Positions 11,336 to 23,446 of a stretch of DNA of 64,000 bases are shown piece after piece (position 1 is the first letter of the stretch; each line of letters starts with the position of its first letter). Made by a program: the position numbers and the translations under genes. The notes beneath the pieces are model-generated. The model was not told where the DNA came from. It ran no database searches and was given only the letters and a program-made list of their open reading frames with translations. Source of the stretch: Cristatella mucedo (taxonomy: Eukaryota; Bryozoa; Phylactolaemata; Cristatellidae); assembly GCA_009760855.2 (NCBI GenBank), contig WPIO01000006.1, positions 2,774,501 through 2,838,500 of the forward strand. The letters run 5' to 3'.

Positions 11336-12327
11336 ACATATGCACAACTATTCGGTTAGTTGTATCGTTAATAATTTTGAGAAAGTCGCATAACTCGCAG
11401 TGCATCAAAATCTAATGCAGGCACGATTGCTGATCCGTAGAGTGGCCTGCTAGTCAGCAGATAAGCAGCCCATCCTACTAACAATCTGCGAACAGTAGCA
11501 GACTCAATGCAAGTTACAATAGTCGTGGGAGTTACAGTAGCAATAGAAGGCACAGAAAAAATGTGATCACCTTATTAATCCCATCTTTATTCAAGGCTAA
11601 GGCACCTTAACTTGCATGTCACCCATGGCCTGTTCCAAAAGCATACTCATTTCGCAGCACAAAATACAATTGACTAACTAATAGTTGATTCGGGTTTTTT
11701 AATCTGTCAAAATATAAATTATTTTATGTCTGGCTCCCCTAATCCTAAAAATTTGTGCAGTGTTAATAATATCAAGAACCTTCATGATTTAGCTGGTTGG
11801 CACGCTTGCATGTAAGTATATACCAGGGGAAGCCCGTTCGAAGCGATGGAGGGGGTAAATAGCGAGTTTCCAATTTGTCCCGATTTGTTACAAGCAGCCC
11901 AGCGGGATCTCCCTCAAGTGTCGGTATTATGAGGGCGTCGCCTAAGCAAGACTTGCTGTACTGACAGGCGTATTGTTGAACGAAAAACGAAGCGAGCGTG
12001 GAGAAGCCACGTGGGCATATATTTCATCCTCTCGCTCTGACTACGGGACCAGCCATTACGATGTCCGTCCGGGCGTTAGTCAAATGGCCGATGCGATGTA
12101 CGATTTATGATCTCGTTGCCACGACTGGAGCGCCCTCAAGAACTTCAAGTTAGCCTACGGATTTCGCGTTGAGTGCGAAATAAACGGCCTTTCATAAAGA
12201 ACACGATTAATAATGACCCTCTTGATTTGATCTGCTCGTGAGGACCGAGATCAAGGCTAAACCCGTTTCACAGCCCGACCGGCTCCAGATTTTCCTTTCT
12301 TTTATACCCCGAGGTCAACAACAAAAA

Positions 12328-12615
12328 ATGGCAGCACCATCGCAATTGCTGCTCGCTCCTCATTCAAATTCAAGCCCATGCACAGTTGCTACGCAGCAGT
12401 CCTTCGAATCATTTGTATTGAGCCTCGCAGACGGCAAGCTGCCAAGAGGTGTTAGTTATGTATTGCCCCCGAATGCTAAGTCTTGCATTATTTCAGATTT
12501 GCCTGAACTTATTTGGATTATATGCTACAGAAAATTCCCTCTCCATATACCGAGTAATTCTAACATTCATTTCTGTGCGCGCTGTAACAAAAGCATGCAA
12601 GAGGAAAGCGTGTGA
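12328..12615 (+). other. Uncharacterised open frame, 95 codons
   Basis: Begins MAAPSQLLLAPHSN from an ATG in good context (ACAAAAAATGG) and ends with a CARCNK motif before TGA. I do not recognise it. Composition is not clearly coding, and no splice partner or homologous copy was found in the window. It may be the remains of a transposable-element ORF or chance. Confidence 0.15.
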
Positions 12616-13812
12616 ATATAATTTCTTGTAAGTAAAATAATTTAATTTGCTTAACCGGCTTTCTGACTTCCCAATCAGTCTCTATTATACAAAGAATTAT
12701 AAGAATAATCTTAAGAATTATAAGAAGAAACAAAAGTTGCTGTTTACGGCTGGTATGGAAGCAACAATAGTATATACGATCTCATAATACATGAATATTG
12801 CAGTCGCTGTTATGCAACAATAATAAAAATCGTATTAAAACTAAATTATTGCTAACTCTGTATGTAAGTGTTGGTCAAAAAAATATTAAATTTAAGAATT
12901 GGCAAATTAAACACTTAAACGCTCTTTTTTGTCGGTCTGAGGTTACAAGCATGCAATGCCGTGTGATTCTCAACAGTAAACCGAAAGGCCGCCAACTGCC
13001 AGGATGATTTGTTGTCCATTTCAGGCGTAGTAATACGTGCCTCCGGGTATGTTACCAGGCAGATGCAAGTGCACTAATAGGAGTGACCTGACAAGCTTAG
13101 TTAGCGGAAAGCTAAACAATATACTATGTCTCATTCTTAGCAAAAATTATTTCCGTATGCTGTTAAGAAAGGTCTTTCAAATAAGCTGGCCGTTTGCCCA
13201 GCTTGAAGGATCTCTTTGGCTGTCTCAGCCCAGTTCGTTCATTCCTGCGGTGAAATACCAGTGGAATCAACACTTCCTGTGATTTTACATCGCGAACGGT
13301 AGATACAATGTGGATAGGTATGTGACTCTTCGTTGGCAGACGCGAATTGAATGAAAATGGACCAGTCAACGCTTGTTGCAGGTAGCATGAGCAGATCGGA
13401 TGACTTGTCGGCAGCAAGTGTAGCAAGTGCAACACTTGCAAGAAATTTGGTAGGTGCTGGACCGTGCAAGCACACGTCTCACCATCAAAGCAGGTCGAGA
13501 AGGGGTACCACATTTCCGGCCTATGAACCTTTCTTCGGGAGATCTCTTGCTTACCTACTTCAGTCGCAGTTGTGCGATATTTCAGTAAGAATTTTACGGT
13601 GAGCAATGGCACACGGTAGCCCATTCGAGTATTCATATAAGCTTGCGAAATTGTACGCAAGCCAGTCGGTCAGCTCATATCGCTGACGCCAACAAGCGGT
13701 AAGCGTGGATAAGTTGGTTAAGGCTTTGAAACACCTTGGGCCGCTAGCATACGAAAGCATTTAGCACTATCAAAAAAGGATTTTTTGTAAATTCCCGTAA
13801 AGCGCTAGTTTG

Positions 13813-13940
13813 ACGTAGCGGTTAAGGTGCTCCACCCAGACCAAGGTCTGACCGATCGGTCGTGAGCTCGAGCCCCGTGGCTTTTTTGAAGCATCTGGAT
13901 AGAGATTGAGTTTTCCTGGGACGCTATACAAATGAATCAC
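13813..13940 (+). repeat. tRNA-derived SINE, family 1
   Basis: The head has an A-box-like GCGGTTAAGGTGCTC and a B-box-like GTGAGCTCGAGCCCC. The tail is AGAGATTGAGTTTTCCTGGGACGC, then CTATACAAATGAAT. The tail resembles the 3' end of LINE family B. Other copies lie at 33185, 35941, 47530, 56905 and 62736. Confidence 0.7.
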
Positions 13941-14064
13941 ATATATATTCATCAATATGTTGCCTCGAACTCTCAGGTAGAGCTCAAAGATAGGAGTTAG
14001 TTTTCGATGAACTGTGACCTGCATCGAATGGAAGCCCAACTCTATGATGCATCGACATGTCGGC

Positions 14065-14124
14065 ATCGATATCCGGCCACCATAATCGATACCCGGCCAC
14101 CATAATCGATATCCGGCCACCAGG
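14065..14124. repeat. 20-bp tandem array, three copies
   Basis: Three direct copies of ATCGATATCCGGCCACCATA. The middle copy has one change (ATACCC in place of ATATCC) and the third ends AGG in place of ATA. Confidence 0.9.
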
Positions 14125-16348
14125 CATAATTTCGAGCTGTGGCCTGACCATCCTGACTATTTCCAGGTTGCTGTCAATGTCGTTGCAAGGGGACCTACTG
14201 TCGAAGATTATTTTGCATCACCAGCCTGGAGCGTTTTACTAGGCATCCTTATTGGGTCAAGAGCTCGTAGTAGAACTTATAGAAACCATCAAGATCACGT
14301 GCCGGAGCTCATTGCTCCGGACATTTAGGAGCTGTCATCTCATTGGCTTTTCAGAATATGTTTCATTTGCAACGGTTTTCTCACCCTCTAAACGACAAAG
14401 GAAGTGATGCGAAATGTTGTATGTGGAACAGCCACATCTATTCAAAAATCTTACACTACGCAGGGCTATGCCAATCTCGGAATTGAATGGGCCTCATAGC
14501 GAGCCTCTGATCTTTTATATTCTAAATCATACGAACAATCAAACAACAGAGCCGCCAACGTTTTATGCATGCGGCCACTGTAGACTGAACTCCCTTTATG
14601 GGTCAGGAATCGAACGAGGGATTTTTGTCACTTTCAAACACGAGCGTTCTTCCGTAAGGATATAAGTGGAAGTTGAGGACCCACACCTGGCCTGTAGAGG
14701 CGAGGGGCCAGGGGTACGCCATCAGGGGAACGCCACGGACGCTGGACGGTGCCTCCGGGATGGCTGAAGGCTCTAACGCTGCAGCACTTTAAAAAGCAGC
14801 AGCTGAACGTAAGGCATCGCGAAATATCTGTCCATATAATATTAGGTAATATTTAGGACAATTGCAAGTAAAAGCAGGGCTTCTTGGTGTGACCGATACT
14901 CTCCTACCAGTTTTCTCGCACGAAGGCAGCTCTGTCTGGAGTAATTTACATGCGTCGCCAGCAAGGAGAGCGAGCAGAGCCGCTCGACCATTTTGACTTC
15001 TGGCGAGCGACTGTGCAGCCGCGCGGATTACTTCCGTCCGAACGTTTACTTTTCCCCCTCTCTGGGTCAGGTGCTCCTTAAATTTCTCTGCACAACTAAA
15101 AGGGTGTGCGGTCATCGGAGCTAATTGACTCGCAGTTAGAGATGAGTTCGACGATGTTCCACTTTCACAGGTGTCCTTGTGAAAAGCTCATATGTCTGAG
15201 GCCAGCGAAAAAATGTGGTCTCCATTCGCATGACTGCCTATCTCGCCGCCCTCCCACCTCGCATACTAATGGGATCTGCATGCAACCGTCCGAAGAAAGC
15301 CGCAAACAAATCGTGCGTTGCTTCTATTCCAGGTTCTTCAATGAGCTCATGCAGCAATATTCAGTTACTCGAAACCATAGATCGGCTTGTAACAATCAAT
15401 TATAATTTGCCTCAGATTTGAAAGCCTGTGCATCAATAGGATACTCACTATTTTACTCCATGAGCTAACTTTTAAATGCATCTGCAAAGCCTTTTTACAC
15501 ATAAACGCACCTTCAATTCTGATTTATTTGGCGAGACAGCTGGTATCTTTGTAAGCTCATTCTATTTAAAAACGTCGCCTTTCTCCTGTAAACAGAAAGT
15601 TGTGCATTTACAATGAGTAGAGAGCCTCAATACAGCAAATACACGGCGTAGAACTGGCGACGCTTTCGCTAAAATACTCGTGATATTTCTACCAAAATAA
15701 TAATTATGCCTGAATTAAAATGAATTTTTACAGCACTACTTTCACGCCCTTATTTAATAAGACTCATAAAGACCGCTTAGGTAGCCTAAAATAAGTCTGC
15801 CGAATAGCATCGTACCGTGTTGCACATCTGTAGATCCTCAATAAGAGCTTGGGTAAGAGATGCGTAGCAGTGTTTTGTGTAAATTTATTCCGAGCTCATT
15901 CTTTTTTTTTAGCAACCACATTGAGCAAATGCCCATCCAGAACATTAGAAATCGGACTAGAGCTGCAAAATAAAAAATTTCATTCCAGAACCCCAGAAAT
16001 AACTTTGCATTTAATAGATAAAGCATACAGAATGAATTAACGTGCAGGTTCGCTGTTTTCCATAGTTTTCGCAACGTATAGCGAGCACTTCTTGTAATCA
16101 CTTTATAATAAGGATGTAAACATAGTATAATAAAAATTTGAAATTACTGATATTGCCTGAAACCCGGTCACTCATTTTATGCTAATCTGTGGCCACCACT
16201 GAAGTCACAACGCTTGGTCGTACAATGATTGGTGCAACTCACGAGTTAGAGCCGGCCACTAAAGCCCGTTGAATTATAAAATCATGGGATTCTGTAGTAC
16301 ACATGATCTCTGCTTGTGAAGTTCTAGAGCTGGCCGCCAGAGCCCATC

Positions 16349-16600
16349 AATGCAATGTATCACCATTTGTAACTCCACAAAGTGCGAAAGACCATGTGGT
16401 TGTTACGCAAGAGAGTTTTGTATAGCGCACTAACAGCCTAAGAGGCTTTCGGCACGCATTTGGTAGTCAACAGACTTCGTCTCACTCAACAAAGAGAAAG
16501 TGGGAAGCATAGCAGAGTCAGGAGCGCAGTTGAGGTAGGGAGTAGCATGGAAGTAGCAGCTCAGGACCGCTGAAAAGGACGAGCCGTAGTCGGCAGTAGG
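16349..16600 (-). mobile_element. LINE family A, 3'-end fragment
   Basis: Copy of the family A 3' end in the same orientation as 18836-21357, recognisable from GTAACTCCACAAAGTGCG to GGACGAGCCGTAGTCGGCAG. It has no reverse-transcriptase coding remnant. Confidence 0.75.
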
Positions 16601-16971
16601 ATTCAAGTGCTGCATTACATACTGAAATACCTGCCAGCAAGGCAAACATCAAGGGCTGCACCAGGGCTACTTCCAGAGTAGAATTATGAGAGCATCTGCA
16701 TGCCTGCCTCCTAAGCGTCTGAAATAGTTGTCTCTATCACTTATACCGGAACTCCCCGCCAAGTAGTACAGGAGAAGGACACGGATGCACCAAAAATATG
16801 CACTCAACATGCCGCGGGTCGCAAAAGACAATAGGCTGCTTCAGGAAACCCTAAGTACCTCATGCAATGCATTTAACATAGTTGGATTAGGAAACATTCT
16901 CCAAAATAATGTATTGAGACAAGAGTGTGGTCGTTTTAAGTTCTAAAGAAGCCGAGGATGCATGTCTTCTC

Positions 16972-17312
16972 GGAGCCATAGAGAAGTTAATTTTAAGGCA
17001 AATAACAAAAAACATTCGGTCCAATAATCAAACCATTTTAAGGCGCCTTTCACAAGAGAAGCATGATAGAAATTGCATCTAAACTTGTGGCGACTTTTCA
17101 AAAGGAAAGCATAGCAAAATAAATATGCGAAGCATGTGTGGCCTGAAAATAAACCGGAAGAAACAGATCTCAAAGGAACAAACTTGGTACATCGAGGTAA
17201 ATCGTTGCAGCTTGTTGAGGCACATGCTTTTGACTTTTAAACAGCTTCATTTACACTGTAGCCTTGTGCCTTTCAAATCCCATAACTCGGCCAATACTTG
17301 AAGAATCCGCGA
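16972..17312 (+). repeat. Unclassified dispersed repeat, copy 2
   Basis: Second copy of the repeat at 3962-4335, in the same orientation. It shares AACCGGAAGAAACA and TTGGTACATCGAGGTA. Confidence 0.5.
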
Positions 17313-18835
17313 AATTTTAAATGTGAGTTCAGCTCTACGGGTGCACATCTGCAGAAACCCGTTTCTAATTGTGGTTGGATATTTTGTGCTGCACCTGTCA
17401 CCGAACGTCCTCTAACTTTAGATTCTAAAATTGCGTTAATAATGAAGTAATTAGAATGAAAGCTCTTCACGTTTAACGCCTTTCGTTGCTGTGGAGCTCA
17501 ACGCCAACTGAACGCGAATCACTCCGCGGTACAGTCCGCCCAGTTGCTGTTGACGAATTGACTGGCTCCAACAACTGCAAGATTACAAACCAATGCCTCG
17601 ACGCTCAGGATCCACGACACTGCCGCCGCTAGATCGCCGGGGGGATGCATAATAAACGGACGTAACTCGCAGCGGTTAACGGTTACGCCGAAGCAGGAGC
17701 AGCTTTACCCTCGGGACAGGACGGGTTTTTGAAAGCGATAGCTCTCCAGGAGATCTCCCGAGATCCGGCGGTCAACCGTTCCTGGACTGGGTTCGCAAAT
17801 TGGATCGCTCTTAACACGGGTGCCATTAAGGAACTATGGAAGAAATTTTAGTTCGTTCCCGGGTGTGGCGAAAAATCGCTCCTGCACAAAAAAAAAACTG
17901 CAAAAAGCTCTTCACCCCTTTCGGAGGTTTCACCGCACCCGAATCTTAACCTTGCTGTGTTTTGACTCCTTGTTGGAGACCCGAGGCTCAATTTAGTACT
18001 CAATAAATTACTGCACCGAGTGAAAACCTGTGACAGCAGATCCATTCAAAGGCACTATTACTTCTGAATACTTGCTAAGCTTGTACAAACCCACTAGGCT
18101 GAGTTCGTAACCTCAAAACCGGACTGTTAACCTCAGTAATTTTCACGCCATCTCGGATGTTTTGAGACCTGAATTATTCGGAACACGAGGCGTTCGGATT
18201 CCCTTGTACTACCTACATAAAAACAAATCCTTGGCCCATAAGCTTTTTTATTATGCTAAGCCTGCTTCCGAATAAAAAGTACTGCCGCTGAGCTTTCTAA
18301 CGGAAGCCATCTGGCGAATACTCCAGATGATTTGCAATAGTCACAGCTAGCCGACTCATCGATCAACGCCCGTCGATCAATGTCTCCGTCACACTATATC
18401 ATAGCAGAAGTGCATGAAGAACTGGCACTTCAGAAGTGCAACGGTAGCCACCGACTACACACCAAAAGCCATTTAAATTTGGCGCAGCTATAGACAACTC
18501 AATGTCGTAACCGCTTCCTATCTTCTGCTAGTCTTCTTCGAGCTACGATTAATATGATCAGCGTTGTACAAGTGGATTAGACGACGCGCGTTGCCTGTCA
18601 TTATCTGATTGCTATAAAGAAGAAACCAAGAGTTGACAGGAAGGGTAACGCATGTCCAAACCACACTGTTGGAGAGAAGTACGGCCAGGGGTTGTGGCTG
18701 GGCTACCGTGATCTGATCTCTTGAGGAGAAACGCACCGACGATAATCCTCTTGCGGTCAAGCTGGCCAATGCACTTGACCAAAGCCGCCCACACTTGAAG
18801 GTAGAATAGCTGGGCGGATAGCCGGCTTTCAGTTC

Positions 18836-21357
18836 ATGTAATGTAATGTAATGTATCTCCGTCAGTAACTCCACAAAGTCATAAAGACCATGTGGGCGTT
18901 ACGCAGGAGTTTTGTATAGCGCACTCACAGCCTAAGCGGCTTTCGGTACGCATTCGGTAGCCAACAGACTTCGTCTCAAGCAAAACAAAGAGAAAGTGGG
19001 AAGCATAGCAGAGTTAGGACAGCAGTTGAGGTAGTGAGTGGCATAGAAGTAGCAGTTCAGGACCGCTGAAAAGATGTGCCATAGTCGGCAGTTGGAGAGT
19101 AGATGTCGTTGCTTAAGAATTGTGGAAGCGAGTTCCACAGTCTAGGACCTGCAGAGCTAAAGCTTTTGTCGCCAACTGTCTTTAAGCGGAGGAATGGGAC
19201 AGCTAATTTATCGTCCACACAGGACCTGAGGGCGCGAACAGGCTGAAACTGATGTAGCAGTTCAGCTAGGTATGAAGGAGCCAAGCCGTGGCGGGCCTTG
19301 TGGGTCAGCGTAAGAACTTTGCTCTGTATCCTCTGCTCAACCGGCAACCATCCTAGCTCTTCCAGCAAAGGTGACACGTGCTCAAACCGCTGGCACTTGA
19401 AGACCAGCCTTGCTGCCATATTCATAGTCCGCTGTAGTGGCATTATAGCTTTCTTTGGTAGCCCAGCCAAAAGGGAATTACAATAATCAAGCCGAGACAG
19501 AACTAAAGAGCTAGTTAAATTTTTTACAGGCCACTGTAGGAGACAGCTTCTAATCTTGGATAGGGATCGGATGTGATGGCTAGCTGTAGAGGCAGTCTTC
19601 TGAATGAAGCTTTTGAAATTGAGGCAGCTGTCGAAAACGACACCTAGATTACGAGCACGTTGTGAAGGTCGCACAATAGCATCGCCTATTAGAACAGCAA
19701 AGCCTTTTAATCCAGCCACACGCTTAGGGTGTCTTATGAGAAGCAGTTCGGTTTTATCGTCATTTAATTTCAGGAAGTTTTCCGACATCCAGGATCGAAT
19801 ATCGGCAAGGCAAGCATTCAGTTTCTCAGTTGCTGCAGCAGATTCCGACGGTTTAAATGACAAATACAACTGAGTATCATCAGCATAGAAGTGATATCCT
19901 ATTCCATGGGCCTTAATCACTTTTCCCAGAGGTTGCGTATAAATGGAGAACAGCAAGGGACCAAGTACAGACCCTTGAGGGACTCCACAGGTGACCCTTC
20001 TCATGTCTGAGACCTGACCCCCACACGACACGGATTGAACACGATCAGACAGGTATGATTTAAACCACGCCAGTGCTTCGTCTGCCAGACCGATCGTTGT
20101 TCAAGCAGAACTTCGTGATCAGTGGTGTCGAAGGCAGAAGACAGATCTAGCAGAGCTAGGGCAGTGACATTCCCGTCGTCGTTGCCACGTAGAATGTCAT
20201 TGTTAACACGGAGGAGAGCAGTTTCAGTTGATTGCTGCCTCTTGAAACCTGATTGAAATGTTTCTGACATTCCATTATTTTCAATATGTTCAACTAGCTG
20301 CTTAGCAACAATTTTTTCAAGAATCTTTGATAAGAACGGAAGAAGGGAAATTGGACGATAGTTTGCTAGGACCTCTGTGTCTAATCCAGGCTTTTTAAGA
20401 ATAGGTCTAACGATTGCCGATTTGAAGGACTTGGGGACGACCCCTTTTCCCAAAGAAGCATTAAAAATCTTGGTTATGGCAGGGCCAAGTTGGTCTGCAA
20501 GTGAAGGCCACAGAGATGAAGGTATAGGGTCTTCAGGAGACGAGCTCTTTTTGCTAGACCTTATTAAGGCAGCCACATCACAGGCAGAAACATCAGAGAA
20601 TCTTTTAAGAAAGGTCACAGGTTGAGGAACGGCGATTGCTTTGGTCGGAGGGGGCTTAATGGATGCACGAATGTGCGCAATTTTTTCAGTAAAGAAGGCT
20701 GAAAACTTTTCGGCTGAGCCCTTAATATCTGGGCAGTCAGACCTGGCAGCATTGGCCAGTAAATGGTTTACTGTCTTATAAATCTGTTTAGTGTCCGACT
20801 GGCAAGAATTCAGTTTTCTAATGAAAAAAGAAGCCCTGGCTTTTTTAAGCTTTCGGGTGTAAACTCGAAGGAAGTCCTTAAAATTGACTAGGTCTGCCTC
20901 AGACCCTGATTTCTTGAAACGACGTTCCAGCCTGCGCTTAACACGGCGCATCTTAAGGAGTTTTTTTGTAAATTGAAAGGAATCTCGACGACTTTGAACA
21001 CGGATAGAGCGAACGGGAGCATGCTTGTCAAGAGCACTCCTGAGTGTCATGTTCATCGCATCAGTGAGGGTATCGAGGCTGCCGGTCGAGTCTGAATTCA
21101 GATCAAGAAGGCCTGCATCACAAACAGATTTCAAAAACTTGTCCATGTCAATGCTTTGTAAGTTACGTCGTTTGGCAAATTCATGGTTTGCTGTCCACAA
21201 CGGCAATAACTGATACTTCGCATATGCCATTCATCAGGGGATTGGTAAGAGAGGACGGCATCGTGGTGGAGCATGTCAGAATAATTGAAGTTAGGCATAA
21301 ATGTATTTCGTTTTATTATGTCATGAAGTAGTGTTAACAACATAATGATCAGCGACA
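18836..21357 (-). mobile_element. Non-LTR retrotransposon (L2/CR1-like, family A), 5'-truncated, one frameshift
   Basis: LINE ORF2 fragment. The first part (21230 to about 20100) includes the fingers region, with ANYRPISLLPFLSKILEKIV, FQSGFKRQQSTETALL and ALLDLSSAFDT. A frameshift near 20100 moves the frame. The second part (about 20100 to 19057) continues with [37 protein letters not shown] and the catalytic [12 protein letters not shown], then [45 protein letters not shown] and [12 protein letters not shown]. No apurinic endonuclease domain is present, so the copy is 5'-truncated. The 3' end at 18836-18854 is a short TACAT repeat (TGTAATGTAATGTAATGTA on plus), which is typical of CR1/L2-clade elements. 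The YADD core is intact and decay is low compared with other copies, so this is one of the younger insertions. The right boundary is approximate. Confidence 0.9.
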
Positions 21358-22234
21358 TTTGCTATTGACAGGATATGTATTCAATTACACGTGCGAAAAC
21401 AAGATATGAATACGAGTGATACAAGCTCATTGGCTCGACGAAGGTGCATGAGACAGAGGTTGGTTGGGTCACAAACGAGAATAGCAGTGTACTGGTTGGT
21501 TCCAATAAGAGAACGATTTGATACCAGGTAAAGCAACACAAGATTTGATGAACAATGGTTAGCTCAGCGCCAATAAGCCGATAGTGTTATGTATTAAACT
21601 ATGCCTAGTATCAATCTGTTATCTATTTATTTTAATCTTTTATGCAGCCCAATCCGATGCCTCACACTAAATGCAGATCCGTATTACTATCTTGGCAACG
21701 AAGACCAAATCTGAGATTCGGCAGCACTTTCCATGAGTTGCTCTAACGCTTGGATAATAATTTCGGGGGGGCCTCGGCTGTTCTTTTTTATTTATAGCTA
21801 CAACGACCGGAGAACAGGTTCAGCAGCAGTAGCTTTTTCGATCGGCTTATCTATGGGAGACATGTGCTTCAACGTTCCTTGAACAGGTCCAACGTCATTA
21901 AAGTGGCAACATCAGTCATTGGTTAGCAATGAAGTGAAAATGACGCGACATCCAGTCTGGTTGGTGTGTAAATTATTTGCAGGTACACAGCGGCCAGCGG
22001 AAACACGATCCCCGAACTATTAGTAGCGGATGTCAGACGTGTACACGATCAGGAATTGCTTATGCTGCCAAATTGCTCAAACACAAGCCAATGCTAACAG
22101 CCAATACATGAAGCGAATAGACGTCTATTTGGCACGTACTTTAATGACATCTAACATTAACGCGAACGCCTCAAACAGCAGCACTGGTACTGACGGACCG
22201 CGAAAACTACGCTGCAGAAACATTTTAAAAGCAG
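21358..22234. other. Interval between LINE and YJU2B; probable YJU2B 3' UTR on the right
   Basis: No gene seen. TTTATT at 21787-21792 reads AATAAA on the minus strand, about 440 bp past the YJU2B stop, and is a candidate poly(A) signal for that gene. Confidence 0.35.
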
Positions 22235-23446
22235 CTAGCTGCTGCTGCTGCTGCTACTGGCGTCGGAGTCACTATAGTTACACAGAGAAGCGCTCAGCTG
22301 GCCGCTCGCGTCTTTGCTGACAGCGGGCACGGCTTCGGCACGCGGAGGAGCGGCGGCGTCGGCATGTGCGCACAGTGCAGCCTTATCGCAGGCCTCGCCA
22401 CCCTCAAGCGAAACGGCGCCAGCCGAGTCCAAGCTGACGCCAGGGAGCGAGGCGGCCCGATCGGCGGCAACGGTCACCTCCGAGCCGTCGCACGTCTTGC
22501 TCCGCGATCTCACGAAGGCCGCCAGCGCGAGCGAACCGCCGCCGCCGCCGTTCGCGCCGCCGCCGCCCATGGCACTCGCTTGCCTGGCGCTCTTCGCCAG
22601 GCTTCGCAGCTCGGCAAGTTTGACGAGCTTGTTCGCACCGCCGGCCGCCGGCGTCCCTGCGGCCGCCGCCGCGCCGAACCAGCCGACCGAGTCCAGGCCG
22701 CTCTTGTCGTCGCGCGAGGCCTCCTCGCGGCGCACCACGGAGCCGTAACGCAGCAGGCCGGCCAGCTTGATGTCGCGCTCGTCCTCGGGCACGAGCGCGA
22801 CGTCGAGCGACGCCTTGTCGAGCAGCGTCCGGTCGGCTCGCTCGGCGGCGAGCAGCGACTTTTTCTCGGCCCGAAACTTCTGCCGGGCGAGCTGGTTGAT
22901 CTTGAAGTCGTCCTTCCACTGCGACTGTATCTGCTCGATTCTGGCGAGCGTGGGCACCGCGACGCCGACCTTGGCCTTGTCGTCGGTGCCGTGCTCGAGC
23001 TTGTACATCGGGTCCGTCTCGAGCTTCTTGTGCGTCTCGCGGTCCTCGGGCACGACCTGCTCGTTCTCGACGGGATCCCAGCGCTGCTCCTTCCTCCTGG
23101 CGCCGCTGACTATCACGTAGTCCTGGTTGGCGGGGTCCGTCTGGATTTCGTAGTGGTTGTCGCACAGCGCGCACTTCATCCTGAACTTCCATATCGGCGT
23201 CGTGTAGTACATGCCGACCTTGCTCTTTTCGGCGTTATAGCGGACGCCCATGCCGACGTGGCTGTTGCAGCCATCGCACCATATGTTGTATGGCATCTCG
23301 AAGCGAATGACGAGAATTCCATGGGACTTGAGCTTCCGCGCCCTCTCGCGAAGGGGATGCTGGTTGTGATAGCCGGCGAGCGAGAAGTGCTTGGCCGGGT
23401 CGAAATCCGGCGGATAATACTTGTTCGTCCCCTTGCGTTCTCCCAT
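22235..23446 (-). CDS. YJU2B: YJU2 splicing factor homologue B (CCDC130), intronless
   Basis: Member of the CWC16/YJU2 family of nuclear, spliceosome-associated proteins. One 403-codon frame opens with MGERKGTNKYYPPDFDPAKH, nearly identical to the human CCDC130 start. It continues with HPLRERARKL, IRFEMPYNIWCDGC and GMGVRYNAEKSKVG, then YYTTPI, FRMKCALC, QTDPANQDYVIVSGARRKE and KLETDPMYKLEHG. Two CxxC pairs (C57/C60 and C92/C95) form the family's zinc-binding site. A charged helical region lies around residues 165-225. The C-terminal half is Ala/Gly-rich and unconserved and ends in a Ser-rich tail after NYSDSDA, recalling the human tail YSDSESE. Length is close to the human protein (396 aa). 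It has no introns, unlike its neighbours, but also no poly(A) scar or decay. The ATG lies 393 bp from the divergent NSMCE1 start. Confidence 0.96.
   Translation of the reverse strand: MGERKGTNKYYPPDFDPAKHFSLAGYHNQHPLRERARKLKSHGILVIRFEMPYNIWCDGCNSHVGMGVRYNAEKSKVGMYYTTPIWKFRMKCALCDNHYEIQTDPANQDYVIVSGARRKEQRWDPVENEQVVPEDRETHKKLETDPMYKLEHGTDDKAKVGVAVPTLARIEQIQSQWKDDFKINQLARQKFRAEKKSLLAAERADRTLLDKASLDVALVPEDERDIKLAGLLRYGSVVRREEASRDDKSGLDSVGWFGAAAAAGTPAAGGANKLVKLAELRSLAKSARQASAMGGGGANGGGGGSLALAAFVRSRSKTCDGSEVTVAADRAASLPGVSLDSAGAVSLEGGEACDKAALCAHADAAAPPRAEAVPAVSKDASGQLSASLCNYSDSDASSSSSSS

Larger units (their letters stand above)
10309..18835. other. Gene-poor interval downstream of PACRG
   Basis: I find no recognisable gene in these 8.5 kb. 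They hold repeats at 10893, 11228, 13813, 14065, 16349 and 16972, plus AT-rich unique sequence. A 95-codon frame from ATG 12328 and a minus-strand frame from ATG 15115 are open but match nothing I know. No tRNA or rRNA was seen. Confidence 0.5.

Noticed and set aside
13813-13940. tRNA gene candidate
   Set aside because: A- and B-box-like sequences are present but no acceptor stem closes, and multiple copies with a LINE-like tail show that it is a SINE.
14789-15115. 108-codon minus-strand frame starting MTAHPFSCAEKF
   Set aside because: ATG start and even composition, but no family recognised, no splice partner and no coding signature strong enough to call a gene.
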